The notes below the pieces were generated by a model. That model did not search any database. It saw only the letters and a program-made list of their open reading frames with translations, and was not told the origin of the DNA. The position numbers and the translations under genes are program-made. From positions 1,062,001-1,126,000 of the forward strand of contig CAUEEP010000741.1 of the NCBI GenBank assembly GCA_958450365.1: a stretch of 64,000 nt of DNA, in the 5' to 3' direction. Every line of letters begins with the position of its first letter. Positions within the stretch are counted from its first letter, which is position 1. This document shows, one piece after another, positions 45,555 to 56,859 of this stretch. Source of the DNA: Mesorhabditis belari. Taxonomy: Eukaryota > Nematoda > Chromadorea > Rhabditida > Rhabditidae.

Positions 45555-46070
45555 TTGGAACCAAATCGGTGCCATATTGGAAACTTATTGGATGCAAATC
45601 GGTTGCGGAATGGAAACGTACTGGAACCAAATCGGTTGCGTATTGGAAACGTATTGGAACCAAATTGGAAACGTATTGGAACGAACCCAGTTGCATATTG
45701 GAAACGTATTGGAACGAACCCAGTTGCATATTGGAAACATATTGGAACGAACCCAGTTGCATATTGGAAACATATTGGAACGAACCCAGTTGCATATTGG
45801 AAACATATTGGAACGAACCCAGTTGCATATTGGAAACATATTGGAACGAACCCAGTTGCATATTGGAAACGTATTGGAACCAAATTGGAAACGTATTGGA
45901 ACGAACCCAGTTGCATATTGGAAACATATTGGAACGAACCCAGTTGCATATTGGAAACGTATTGGAACCAAATTGGAAACGTATTGGAACGAACCCAGTT
46001 GCATATGGGAAACGTATTGGAACCAAATTGGAAACGTATTGGAATCAAATTGGAAACGTATTGAAACGAA
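45555..46070. repeat. 33-bp minisatellite
   Basis: About fifteen copies of a unit starting AACGTATTGGAACGAACCCA and ending GTTGCATATTGGA. The period is 11 codons, so five or six frames remain open (for example WKRIGTNPVAY). No independent coding evidence. Confidence 0.92.
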
Positions 46071-46430
46071 ATTCCGCTACAAAACAGTCGCGGAATCCCA
46101 TTGAGATTTGGTCAAAGCATTTGGGAATGATGTTTTGTCCGAAAGCCGATGCCGAGCCTGGTTCCAACGCTTTCGGAATGGTGATAAAAGTCTCGAGGAT
46201 GATGAACACTCTCGTTGACCTCAAGCAATAGACAACGATATTTTGGGGGCTGCAATCGGATCGGATCCATGTCAAACGACGCGAACTTGCTCAGCAGTTT
46301 CTATGTTCAAATTCTACTATTGATGAGCATCTCCACGCCATTGGAAAGGCGATCTGGTGCGGGAAATTCGCTTCCTCACGAGTTAAGCAGTGCAAACGCT
46401 CGTTTAGATCCGAACAACCTAATATTTCTA
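46055..46430 (+). pseudogene. N-terminal mariner transposase fragment
   Basis: Translates in broken frames to AFGNDVLSESRCRAWFQRF, RNGDKSLEDDEHSR, SDPCQTTRELAQQF and HLHAIGKAIWCGK, colinear with residues 30-115 of the intact transposase at 39.4 kb. Only the DNA-binding half remains. The 33-bp array abuts its 5' side. Confidence 0.8.
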
Positions 46431-46457
46431 TGATTCTATTTCCTCTTGGGGAAATAA

Positions 46458-46521
46458 GGCGCCTATAGCTTGGTGGTAGAGCATCTGACCGGTAAGTGGA
46501 ATGTCGAGGCTTCAATTCTTC
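46458..46521 (+). repeat. tRNA-like module
   Basis: TATAGCTTGGTGGTAGAGCA is a good box A; AGGCTTCAATTCTTC is a weakened box B. No acceptor stem. Confidence 0.5.
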
Positions 46522-47329
46522 AAATTCTTTGCCATTCATTTCTTTACTTTATTATCAAAAATTATGTTTGAGAACTTTTATTGAATTCCATTTTTAACAT
46601 TTCTCGATTCTTTAAAAATGATTCAATGGCCTATTCGAAAAACTAAAAGAATCAAATCAAAAAAAAATCAAAAAACGATGCTATAAATGCTTTGATTGCT
46701 TTGATTTTTCCAGATTTTATTAATCATTTCTTTCAAAATTGCCCTAAATTCTTTAAAAATTCTTGAAAAAGCTTGAAAATCTTGAAAAGTACATCAAAGA
46801 GATCAAAGAAATGACTATTTCAGTAGTCTTTTCCTTTCGTTATCTCTTTGTTTGACCAAAAAGAGAGAAACAGAAACAGGGAAAGGTTTCTGGCTCTCTC
46901 AGCTGCATCTCCGAGAATTTACAACCAGAAATTGAAAGCACAAATTGAAACGAGAAATTTATATCTCTTTTTACTATTTTACACTTTGAAAATCTTTAAA
47001 GCACTTTTTGATTTTAATATTTTTTAAATCAAAATCTTATTACCATTCCAAATGGCTTACAGTAAAGCAAGCTAGGCCAGGCTTAGCCTACAGTAGAGCA
47101 AGCTAGGCCAAGCCTAGTCTACAGTAGAGCTATGCCAGACCTAGCCAGGCCAGACTTAGCCTACAGTAAAGCAAGCCATGAGACTAAACTTGGAGTTTTT
47201 CATTTAAAAACCCCTTTTATATCGCCGTATTTACTTTGATCTTATTTTTTCTTTGCTATAAAATACTTTTCCACCCTAAGTCGTATCCAGAATTTCAGAG
47301 AGCCTCTTGAAAATTGTTGGAAAGTCCTA
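46522..47329. other. No gene seen
   Basis: AT-rich; short repeats of AGCAAGCTAGGCCAGGC and CTACAGTAGAGC near 47,060-47,180. Confidence 0.3.
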
Positions 47330-47560
47330 GAAGTACACGTACAGTGTGGTCATCCTTATCAAATTACAATCGGTTCTCATCCCCATCATCTTTTCCATCA
47401 TCTTTCCCTTTATCATTCTTTTGCGAACCGTATTAGTAGGGTTTGGAATAAGCTCCCGTCTGGTATCTTCTCGTCTGTAGGAAAATTCAAAGTATCTGTA
47501 AACAAATTAGCTCTTTTTGCCATGTCACCACTTGCCCTAGATTTAATCTTTTTGTACCTG
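47330..47560 (+). pseudogene. LINE 3' end fragment
   Basis: A plus-strand frame reads FANRISRVWNKLPSGIFSS then VGKFKVSVNKLALF. The F..R....WN.LP motif matches the C-terminus of the LINE at 25.5 kb. It too is followed directly by a minisatellite. Confidence 0.55.
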
Positions 47561-47569
47561 TGTTTCCTA

Positions 47570-48180
47570 ACTCTACTGTACTACCTGTACTGTACTAACT
47601 CTACTGTACTAACTGTACTACCTGTACTGTACTACCTGTACTTACAAACTTTCCGGTACTAACTCTACTGGTACCACCTGTACCGTAACTACCTGTACTG
47701 TACTACCTGTACTGTACTAACTCTACTGTACTAACTCTACTCAGTACTAACTGTACGGTACTAACTCTACTGTACTACCTGTACTGGTACTAACTCTCAC
47801 TACTACTGTACTAACTCTACTGTACTAACTGTACTGTACTAACTGTACGGTGCTAGCTGTACGGTGCTAACTGTACTGTAATAACTGTACTGTAATAACT
47901 GTACTGTATTAACTGTACGGTACTAACTCTACTGTACTACCCGTACTGTACTATCTCTACTGTACCATCTGTGTACTGTACTAACTGTACTGTACTAACT
48001 GTACTGTACTACCTGTACTGTATTAACTGTACGGTACTAACTCCTACTGTACTACCTGTACTGTACTAACTCCTACTGTACTAACTGTACTGTACTAACT
48101 GTACGGTGCTAGCTGTACGGTGCTAACTTACTGTACTAACTGTACTGTTTTACCTGTACTATACTACCTGTACTATTTAT
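47570..48180. repeat. CTGTACTAAC/CTGTACTACC minisatellite
   Basis: A long array of about 9-18 bp units built of CTGTACTGTACTAACT and CTGTACTACC with small length changes. Confidence 0.93.
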
Positions 48181-48288
48181 TCACTTTTTTTTTAGTTTTC
48201 CTTTTTTGGTTTTGTGAAAGTATTGTAGCAATATGTTAAATGCGGTTACGATTATCTGGTTCGCTTCTATTCGCCCCCTGAATCAAGC

Positions 48289-48388
48289 ATATATACGTTA
48301 CGTCCGATTTAGACTCAACCTAAACCGGACGTCCGATTTAGATTGAGTCTAAATCGGACGAAAATCTAAATCGGACGTAACATATATA
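48289..48388. mobile_element. 100-bp MITE
   Basis: Ends TATATACGTTACGTCCGATT and AATCGGACGTAACATATATA are inverted copies, with further inverted copies of GTCCGATTTAGA inside. Confidence 0.65.
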
Positions 48389-48978
48389 ACATTCTAATAA
48401 CAAATTCTAATAACATTCTAATAAAATTCTAATAACAAAATCTAACATTTATCATTGATTTGTTCAACGGTTTCAATATGTTTTTCGAGAAAAAAGGAGA
48501 AACGAGAAAGGTCAATCCGATTACTCTCTTTTCTATTTTTTCATTTTTTTCGGAAAATGTTGATCAGTTCGTTTCATAGTAAATGATGATCCAAATCATT
48601 TTGGAATCAAATAAAGTCATTTTTGGAAAATTTGAACATGAGAAAACTTTTAAATTTGCTTTTTTCAAAATTTCAATCCTAAAACCTATTCTACTTTTCG
48701 TTTTTCATTGGTAAACATAGAAAATTCGTTTTTTCTCTCAAAAAGCCACAAAATCCCGACTGAATCGATGATCGGTGGGATCCATTTTTTTTGAAAGAAA
48801 CGTTTTGACTCAAAGTTTATTTACTATTTTTTGCTGATTCTCCAATTTTTTTATATCTTTTATCAATTTTACATCTTTTATATCTTTATTTCTTATTTCT
48901 TTATATCATTAATATTTTTCATAAAACTTTTGTTTAGAATGGAACTTAGAATTGAATTGAATTGTTTAGAATTGAATT
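48389..48978. other. No gene seen
   Basis: AT-rich; repeats of TTCTAATAACA near 48,395-48,440 and TTAGAATTGAATTG before the next element. Confidence 0.3.
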
Positions 48979-48980
48979 TA

Positions 48981-49518
48981 TTAGGTTGATGCATAAGTCT
49001 TTTTTGTTCCTTTTCGTCTGCCGTTTCCAAGCCAACAAATGCACCAATTAAACTACGGTTGATTTTCATTAGAAAAAGCAATTATTTTTCTGCAAAATAA
49101 CATTAAAACGGGGTTTAAAAATATTGAATGCCTGGATTTTCTTGAGAGTATGAAGTCGGGTAGTCAAAAAGGGCTAACTCGATGATGCGTGGTTTAGACA
49201 CCTTAGCTAAGATAGCTAAAAGAAAACCTATCTTCGTGTCAATAGATAAAAAGATAGAGAAAAAAAACGTTTGATATTTCGCCAAAATTTCAGAGAAATT
49301 CATTCAGCCAATTTTTCCGTAGAGTTTTTTATAGATTTTTGATGAAAAGGCGGTTTTTTCACTCTCGAATTTGCTTGAAAGTGAACCGAAATTCATTTAA
49401 AAAGATGCAAATTGAACAAAAAAACACTTTTATAGAGCAAACTATAGATTAATTCGTGAATTTGTTACTTTTTTAACAGAAGTACGAAAAAAACGAAAAG
49501 ACTTATGCATCAACCTAT
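48981..49518. mobile_element. 538-bp MITE with mariner-type ends
   Basis: Inverted ends TTAGGTTGATGCATAAGTCT and AGACTTATGCATCAACCTAt, flanked by TA at 48979-48980 and 49519-49520. It sits inside a TTAGAATTGAATTG simple repeat, which continues on both sides. A decayed sister copy lies at 26.5-27.0 kb. Confidence 0.85.
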
Positions 49519-50085
49519 TAATTGTTTAGAATTGAATTGAATTGTTTAGAATTGAATTGAATTCTTGTTTAGAATTGAATATATTTAATCGATCAAGAAA
49601 ACTTGCAAGAAGAATTTCAAAAGAAACGATGGCCGGAGGAGCTGTGGTTTGTTGTAAAAATTGGGATAAAAACAAAACAAAGGAGTAGTTGAACTTAAGA
49701 AACTTATAGATAAAGGCTGGCTGTGATTTAGCTTGTGCTTTGCTTGTGTTTAGCTTGTGTTAGTTTTGCTCAGTTATGATACTGTGATTTAGCTTATTTC
49801 AGCTTGTGCTCTAGCTTGTGCTCTAGCTTGTGCTTTAGCTTCAAACATAAAATTTGACAATTTAGAAAGAAAAGATGACAATTTAGCCATAAAACTTGAC
49901 AATTTTTAGATTTTTAGATAGCTCAAAGCACATCGATTCGACCACAACGGCCGAGTTGCCGAAAACGACTTTCTATGTGGTACTCTTGACGTGCTTGATG
50001 TGTGTGGGAGGATTGCTATTTGGATATGATACGGGTGTTGTGTCGAGAGTAGCAAGCTTCTTAAAGCTTTAATTTTGTAATTGTA

Positions 50086-51862
50086 CAGTCAGACTCTCTC
50101 TCTATAATGGAATGGAAGGGACCAAAAAAAATTATTGCGTTATATAGAACTTTCCGTTATATTAGGTACATGCATAAGAAATGCGAATTTCAACATTTTC
50201 ATCAATTTCCAACGATAGAAAGCTGATGTTATAAACTAGAATCGATGAATGTTATAAACTTATTTGAAAGTTGTAAATCTACTCTACAAAATAGGCCCAA
50301 AACGTTTCTTCAATTGATCGAAGCATTGAAGGATACGTTTCGATGACCAAGAGGAAGTCACTTAGGGATGCTGAAACCTTGTGAAAGTGTTTCGAAAAGT
50401 GCCCTTTTGTCACTCGCATCTCCCGAAGAGGGAGCCTCCTATATAAGGCGGATCTTTCCTCATATAAGGCGGGCCTTTCTGCATAAAAGGAGCTCTTCTG
50501 TATACCAGGGCGACCTTTCCTGATATATCGACCTTCCGCAGGGATAGCGGGCTCTCTATATATACAAGAGAGCTTCGTATATGAGCCTTCACATACACAC
50601 ACACAATAATAGGTACATTGCATAAGAAATAGGATTTCAACATTTTCAATATAAATTCTCAACGATAAAAAAGCTGATGTTATAAACTGAATCGATGAAT
50701 GCTTATAAAACTATTTGAAAGTTGTAAATCTACTCTACAAATAAGCAAAACGTGTTTCAATTGACCGAAACATTGAAGAAATTTCGAGGGTGAAATGCGA
50801 GTGACCAAAAAGGAATCGAGTCACTTTAGGGACAAGTTTAGTGTCGTCAAAATAATTCGCTTTTTGACTATTTAGTTGGAAAATGAGCGCCCTTCATTCA
50901 AAATCATTCAAATATCATTCAAAATAATTAAGAGTTCGGATCATTTCATGGGAAAGCTTTGCTTTTACGATCATTTTTCTTTTTGTGGAAAAGCCGGTTT
51001 TTAGAATTTTGGGGGTTTTGGAACTTACGCTCCTAAATTTCTAAATTTTTGTAAAATGCATTTCAGTTAGACTTTTTTTTGAATGAATTGATCTATAGTT
51101 ATCCTTTTTTCCTTTTAAATCTTCATTTTTGAAAAGCTAACTCTATTTTGACAACACTAAACTTGTCCCTAAAGCGACTCGATTCCTTTTTTGGTCACTT
51201 TCGCCCTCGAAATTTCTTCAATCGTTCGATCAATTGAAACACTTTTAGCTCAGGTTAAAAAGACTAGCCCATACTTATCTTAGTTCAGATATCTGATTGA
51301 TCCTGCCAGACTGCTAGCTCAGGTTAAAGACTGGTTTACATGCTTAACTCTATTTTGACCACACTAAACTTGTTCTTGAATTTTGAGGGTTTTGAATTTA
51401 CGCTCTATCTATAAATTTTTGTAAATGCATTTCAGTTAGACTTTTTTTGAATGAATTGATCTATAGTTATCCTTTCTTTTTAAATCTTCAATTTTGGAAG
51501 CTAACTCTATTTTGACCACACCAAACTTGTTCCTAAAGTGACTCGATTCCCTTTTTGGTCACTCGTATTTCACCCTCGAAATTTCTTCAATGCTTCGATC
51601 AATTGAAACACGTTTTAGCCTATTTTGTAGAGGGAGATTTACAAGGAAATAGTTTATAACATTCATTGATATCCACGCTTCATCTATCGTTGGAAATTTA
51701 TGAAAATAGAGAATCCTTCTTTTCATGCAATGCTTAGTATGCTGCTACCTAATATAAAGGGCCGTTATAGAGCTTAGCATCGGGCGGGGCCAAGCTTTCA
51801 TTCCATGTCGAGTTTTCCGTTATATAAAATGCCGTTATATAGCTTACTAGGGAAGGGCACTA
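50086..51862. mobile_element. Composite TIR/repeat insertion in transporter intron 1
   Basis: Starts CAGTCAGACTCTCTCTATAA; near the left end and near 51,750-51,850 are related GTTATATA blocks (CCGTTATATTAG left; CCGTTATATAAAATGCC right, inverted). Inside, a block with GCTGATGTTATAAACT and GTTGTAAATCTACTCTACAA occurs twice in direct order (50,220; 50,660), with inverted partial copies near 51,160-51,270 and 51,530-51,660. A GT microrun and unsupported ORFs lie between. Confidence 0.5.
51290..51345 (+). other. 5'-end fragment of small-subunit (18S) rRNA
   Basis: ATCTGATTGATCCTGCCAG matches the very conserved 5' end of nuclear SSU rRNA, where nematodes often have CTGATTGAT. The next 35 nt (GCTCAGGTTAAAGACTGG, then TTTACATGC) look like a diverged start of the gene. 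A second partial copy of GCTCAGGTTAAA lies just upstream at 51,248. Only about 55 nt are present, so it is not a functional gene. Confidence 0.55.
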
Positions 51863-52909
51863 GGTCAAGGTGGTCTTTTTAATATAGACAAATGGGATAT
51901 CTGAAAGCTATATCTGCAGAATCGGCTATGTTGATTCTGAATATGCTTTTACTTTTTTCCAAAATGAGCTCTGTAACGCGAGAGATATCTGACATCGAAG
52001 TTGTAGGCCGACTTTCGGAGTCCCCTATAAGCTTTTTCTCTCCCTTAAATGCGGAGCTAGTGGCGCAGTGGATATTATTAGAAAGATTATTAATGCGTCT
52101 ATCACATCGCGGCCAGAACTTTTCAGCAATCCAGAAGGAAAAAATTTCGTCTCGAATGTTTATAGGATAGAAATTCGATGTGAAAAAGCAGTTTATGGGT
52201 TCATAAGTTTATGAGTTTATAGGTTTATAAGTTTAGTGTTAAGTTAAAACTTGTCTAGTGCCATGTTATTCTTGCCGGATAACGAGGGAATGAAGGGATT
52301 GAACACAGTGTGGCAAGGAGTGGGTCATCAGCATCACTCCCTGGAATGGCTGGTATTGGTGCGTTGTGCGCGGGTGAGCCAAAACGGCATTCAGACGGTG
52401 AATGGAGAACAAAAATTTCTCTGTAGGAAAACGTCTGATATGTTCGGGCGACGGGGCACCGTCCTTTTCGCTTCTTTTTTTTTCGTCATTGGGGCTGTGG
52501 CAAAAGTGTGGATCGCTCCCGAGAAATGGACACTTTTCTTGGGGAGAGTTTTGCTTTCGGAATAGCTGCCGAGTGAGTTAGTCATCTCGTCTGGAAGAAA
52601 TTCTTGGTACTTTTTGCGTGTTTATCCCCTGTACTTTCAGTACTTTTGCTGAGTTTAGCACCAGAGATTTTTTGCTGTGTTTTCAAATACAAATTAGACA
52701 TCTCTTCCGCATAGCAACGTTTAAAATTTTCCGACGATCGGTAGGTCAGCTTTCTAAAAATTGTATTTATTAAGAATAAAGGAACGGAACTAATAAAAGA
52801 AAGAATATTATGATGTCCTAAAGGATTGTATGATGTTTTAAAAGATAAAGATAAAGATAAAAGAAAAGATAAAGAGTTAAAGATGGAAAAGCGTTTAAGA
52901 TTTTTTAGA

Positions 52910-53060
52910 GAGTACTTTTTTGAAATCTCCCAAATACTTTAGAGTAATTTGTCCACTTGACGTTTTCATATGTGCTCATCCCAAACGCTGCAATAATTCC
53001 GGTCGGGACTTTCCATTGGTAAAACCCATTTTGAGATATCTCTTTTCTTAAAGTTTTTCT
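52910..53060. mobile_element. Truncated relative of the 18,207 MITE
   Basis: Shares TTGGTAAAAC, GAGATATCTCTTTT and TTTTTCTCGTTTTTC blocks with one arm and centre of the element at 18.2-18.8 kb. As there, tRNA-like sequence follows. Confidence 0.55.
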
Positions 53061-53112
53061 CGTTTTTCCTCCTAGCCAATAAGAGCGCGCCACAAGCAAG
53101 GGGAAAAAGAGC

Positions 53113-53386
53113 AGCGGTGGCCGAGGGGTTAGTGTGCCACCTTATCAAGACCAATGCTGCCTCTCGAGTCCCAGGGTTCGAATCCCCGTCACCGACAAAC
53201 TTTCTTCCTGTTTTGAAAAACAGACAAATACTATTTTAAGGCACCACCACCCATTTTCGAAAAATCCTCGTAGCCAATGTACTCACCAACGAAAGGAAAA
53301 AGAACGGCGGTGGCCGAGGGGTTAGTGGGCCGGCTTACAAACCAACTGCAAGGCCTGAGTCCTGTTCGAATCCGTCACGGAGACAA
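53113..53386 (+). repeat. Tandem pair of Ser/Leu-like tRNA modules
   Basis: 53113-53197 and 53304-53386 both carry GCGGTGGCCGAGGGGTTAGT (box A region) and a box B (CAGGGTTCGAATCCCC; CTGTTCGAATCCGTCAC). The spacers share AAAAACAG, CAAATAC and TTTTAAGGCA, so a unit of about 190 bp was duplicated. The first copy could pair GGTG with CACC as a partial acceptor stem, but the anticodon region is not credible. It lies in a transporter intron. Confidence 0.6.
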
Positions 53387-54699
53387 ACCCTTTGAAAAAC
53401 AGGCAAATACCATTTTTAAGGCATAACCCCTAGAGTCTTGTATTATATCAAATGTCTTTGCTGCAGATCCTGTATCAAGAATCCAGATGTTTGCTAAGTC
53501 TCACTTTTGAGTTCACTAGATTTCAATCCCAATCAAGAATAGAAAGAATTGAATAGAAAAGGTAAAGGTTATCTAGTTTGAAATAGAAAGAGTAAGCGAT
53601 AAAACGTGTAAACTCAAAAATTTGATTCACATTTATCAGGTTTTGCTTCAATGATCATCCCCAGCTTTCATCGGAGAAGGAGCTGAAGATTCGCTGAGGG
53701 AACCCTTGTCACGATTTATCAGGTTCTAAAGCTAAAATAGATCTAATAGTCTTAAGCTACAAGTTTTAAGCTTAAGTTTTGATTTCAAGTTCTCAATTTA
53801 AGCTTTTAAGGTTTATGATTGCTGCTGGTTTCATTGTGGCTAATGGAGTGGCCGCGGGCTCCGCGCAAACCGATCCAGAAACGAGTCGGATGGAGGTTGA
53901 TGTTTGGTTTTGCTGCCATATCCACAATGCCCATACAAGTGAAGCTTTTGATAATATTTGTTTTATTAGGCTGTTCACTTTCTTTCCATATAACGTTTTA
54001 CCTCTTTTCAGTTTGTTGGTTTCATCTTTTTACCCGATACCCTGAGGTATCTCTTCCGAAAGGAGGAGGCGGGGCTGAAGGAGAGGCAGTTCTAGAAAAA
54101 GTTGTTTTTTGTTGAAGCATTGTAGCAATTGTAGCAAAAATTGTAAGCGAAAGCTTTGTAGCAATTGTAACCAAGCAATTGTAGCAAATGAAATTTCAAA
54201 ATAAAACAATTGAAAACGGATTTAAAAGCAAGTTTCGAGATTTACGGCGGAGACAAAGCTTGGATCGCTTCATTGAAATCCTTGAAATCAAAGCGAGCAA
54301 TCGAGGCCGCAGCGGAGGCACATAAAGAATTTGGTGAGTGTTTAAGAATTAAACCACAATTGGCTCAGAGAACCCAACGGATTCTAAAAAATAGAATCGC
54401 TCAAGAGTCAAACCAATAAATGCCTAGTATTTCCAGTGTCAGCTTCATTTCATTTCTTCTACCTGATACCAGATAAATCCGGTACGATTTTGGGACATTT
54501 TGGGCAATGATTTCAGGAATATCTTTGGGACACGCCTCTTTGAAAAATCAAAATCGGATTTTTGAAATGCTTTTGTGGCAAAATTTCAGCTTGGGGAAGA
54601 CTGGGATAGTTAATAATGATAATTGGCTTCACTCCCATTACTAATTGATAATAAGTTAATATATTAGGCTAAACCAAAGTACTAGCTGCAAGGTTTTAC

Positions 54700-55975
54700 T
54701 TTGGCTTTGTAAATTTCTCAAGATATCTGAACAGATATAGATGAGTGTTATATATCATTCGAAAGTTGAAGATCTCCTCTACATTTTGTGGTAACAAAGT
54801 CTTTAAATTTGTTCCAATTTCCTCGGGAATTGACTCAACAAAGGGAGTAGGTTCGTTTTCTGGAAAAAATTTCAGCTAATGTATTCCTCAAGCTTTATGG
54901 TGTAAAATAACTCTACTGAAAAGAAAAAGAAAGTATTTTTGCCTGAAATTGTTATATTTTAAAAAAGTTGTATTGATATATCTCTATTGATTAAACATTT
55001 CAAACCAAAGTTGAAGCTCACTCTGGAGCCCAGCAAAATCTCGATCCAAAGGCACGCTTCCATTTTTGGCCACCCTCTCTTTCGGTGCAGTCACTGCCCC
55101 CGGGGTGGACAAATTCAAAAGCTTTTAAGCATCTTTTTTGTTTTTGACCTTCGAAGCTGTGGAATAATACCCTCATACATCTTTTTCTCGACTTCAGTAT
55201 GTTGAGAAAATTTGCGGGAGGGTAATAAAACGCGCATTCATAGCCGATGCCAACCTCCTGTTTCGAATGGATTCGCGGTTTTGCAGGGGCAGCGAATGTA
55301 CCGGTTCAAAGTCTCCCAGTTTTCAATCATCAACTCCAATAAGTTAATACAGATAATTATGAGCTGTAAGAAAGTGAATGCAAACCATATTGTTTTTTTT
55401 GTTGAAACTGATTCTCTTTCTTTATTTGATAAATATTGGGTTTGTCCAGCCAGGAATGGGTGCCGTTTACTTACCCTGTAATTTTTCAAGATACTGAAAT
55501 CAAGAAAAAGATATATAAGAGTATTATTCTGAAAGCTGAAGATCTCCTCTACATTTTGATATGAAAAGCTAAAAATTTTGGTCTATCTTATGGAAAAATT
55601 AATCGTACAGAAGAAGAGGTAGCTAAAAATTGAAGGGTGCCTCGGGACCAAGTTTGCGCCCCGCTCAAATTGAGTTAACCGGTTTGATGTTTGACCAATG
55701 AATATATCAATACAACTTTTTTTTTTTAAATATAACAATTTCAGAGCATCTTTACTTTTCTTTTTTTTTTTTTACACTGAAAAACTTGAGGAATAAAGCT
55801 AAGCCGAAGTGGATTTGTTTTTTTTTTCCCTCCCTCCCAGCCTCAGCACCTACTCAAAAGCGTGAAAAATTTCTCAGTTTTTTATATCAAACATTTCGAG
55901 GAGATCTTCAGCTTTGTAAATTGATATATAACACTTTTTAAGGTCTGTCTGATAAGTCTTGAGAAATTTACAAAA
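54700..55975. repeat. 1.27-kb foldback element in the transporter gene
   Basis: Left arm (54,705-55,000) and right arm (55,690-55,975) are inverted copies: GAAGATCTCCTCTACATTTT against TCGAGGAGATCTTCAGCTTT, and GTTGTATTGATATATC against GAATATATCAATACAAC. A third copy of the AAGATCTCCTCTACATTTTG segment lies at 55,540 in direct order. No ORF of note. Confidence 0.7.
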
Positions 55976-56583
55976 TAGTAAAAACGCGCACTCATAACTG
56001 GAGGACCCAATAAAAAGAAAGATAAAACTGAGAATTTTTACAACAAATTTTTACACTACAATGTTAACAAGCTATTATTGAACTTCTTTTTTATATATTT
56101 CTTTTCTAATTAGTAAACTGGGCATGAACTCCTGTAGTGGCGCGTGTATTTCTGGATTTCTCATGTGGCAGCAAAACGCTTCTCATTATGTTCCCTTCAA
56201 ATACCATGTTTCTAACAACTCATCGGAACTAATACTTTATTGTATAAAAAGCCTTATTTAAAGTTTAAATGTTTGAATTCTGTGGATATTATATTGGGAA
56301 AATCATCTGAATCAGCCGGAGTTGTGACAAAACTACAGAGCACACTCTGATTCTTGGAATATGATCGGGTAATTTCCTAGGTCCTGTAAAATTCAATTTT
56401 TTATTGAATTCTTCCATAAATATCAAGATTTATCCTTTTATTTACAAATTTGACTGGCCTTATTTTCACATAATTTGATTCTTTTCATTTAATGACAATG
56501 ACTCCTCTTATTCAATGAATATGATCTCTTTATCCTGGGAAAACAGACAACTCTCGAGAGTCACGTATCTTCATATAAAAAAA

Positions 56584-56618
<35 letters not shown>

Positions 56619-56859
56619 GGGTTAAGTCTCACTTTGAAAGCCGCCAGATTTCAATCTCCAATTAAGTACCGAAAGAATTGTGAGTAGAATTTCTTTTATC
56701 CGAACATGATTCTTTATCTACGAATTTGACCTTTCGATCTACAAATCTGATTCCTTCTACCTATTAATTGGACTTCTTTTCTCAATCTAATCTTTAAGAT
56801 AATGAATTCTAACTGATCTTTGGCCATGTGTATTAAGCGTGGGGCCACTTTCATCTTCC

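Noticed and set aside
45555..46070. CRISPR-like array
   Set aside because: The units are contiguous with no unique spacers and the genome is eukaryotic.
45443..46231. 262-codon repeat ORF and its overlapping frames
   Set aside because: Open in many frames because the unit is 33 bp; the ends run into unrelated sequence and a transposase fragment.
53113..53197. Functional tRNA-Ser or tRNA-Leu
   Set aside because: Only a partial acceptor stem and no credible anticodon stem-loop; it is tandemly duplicated with its spacer.
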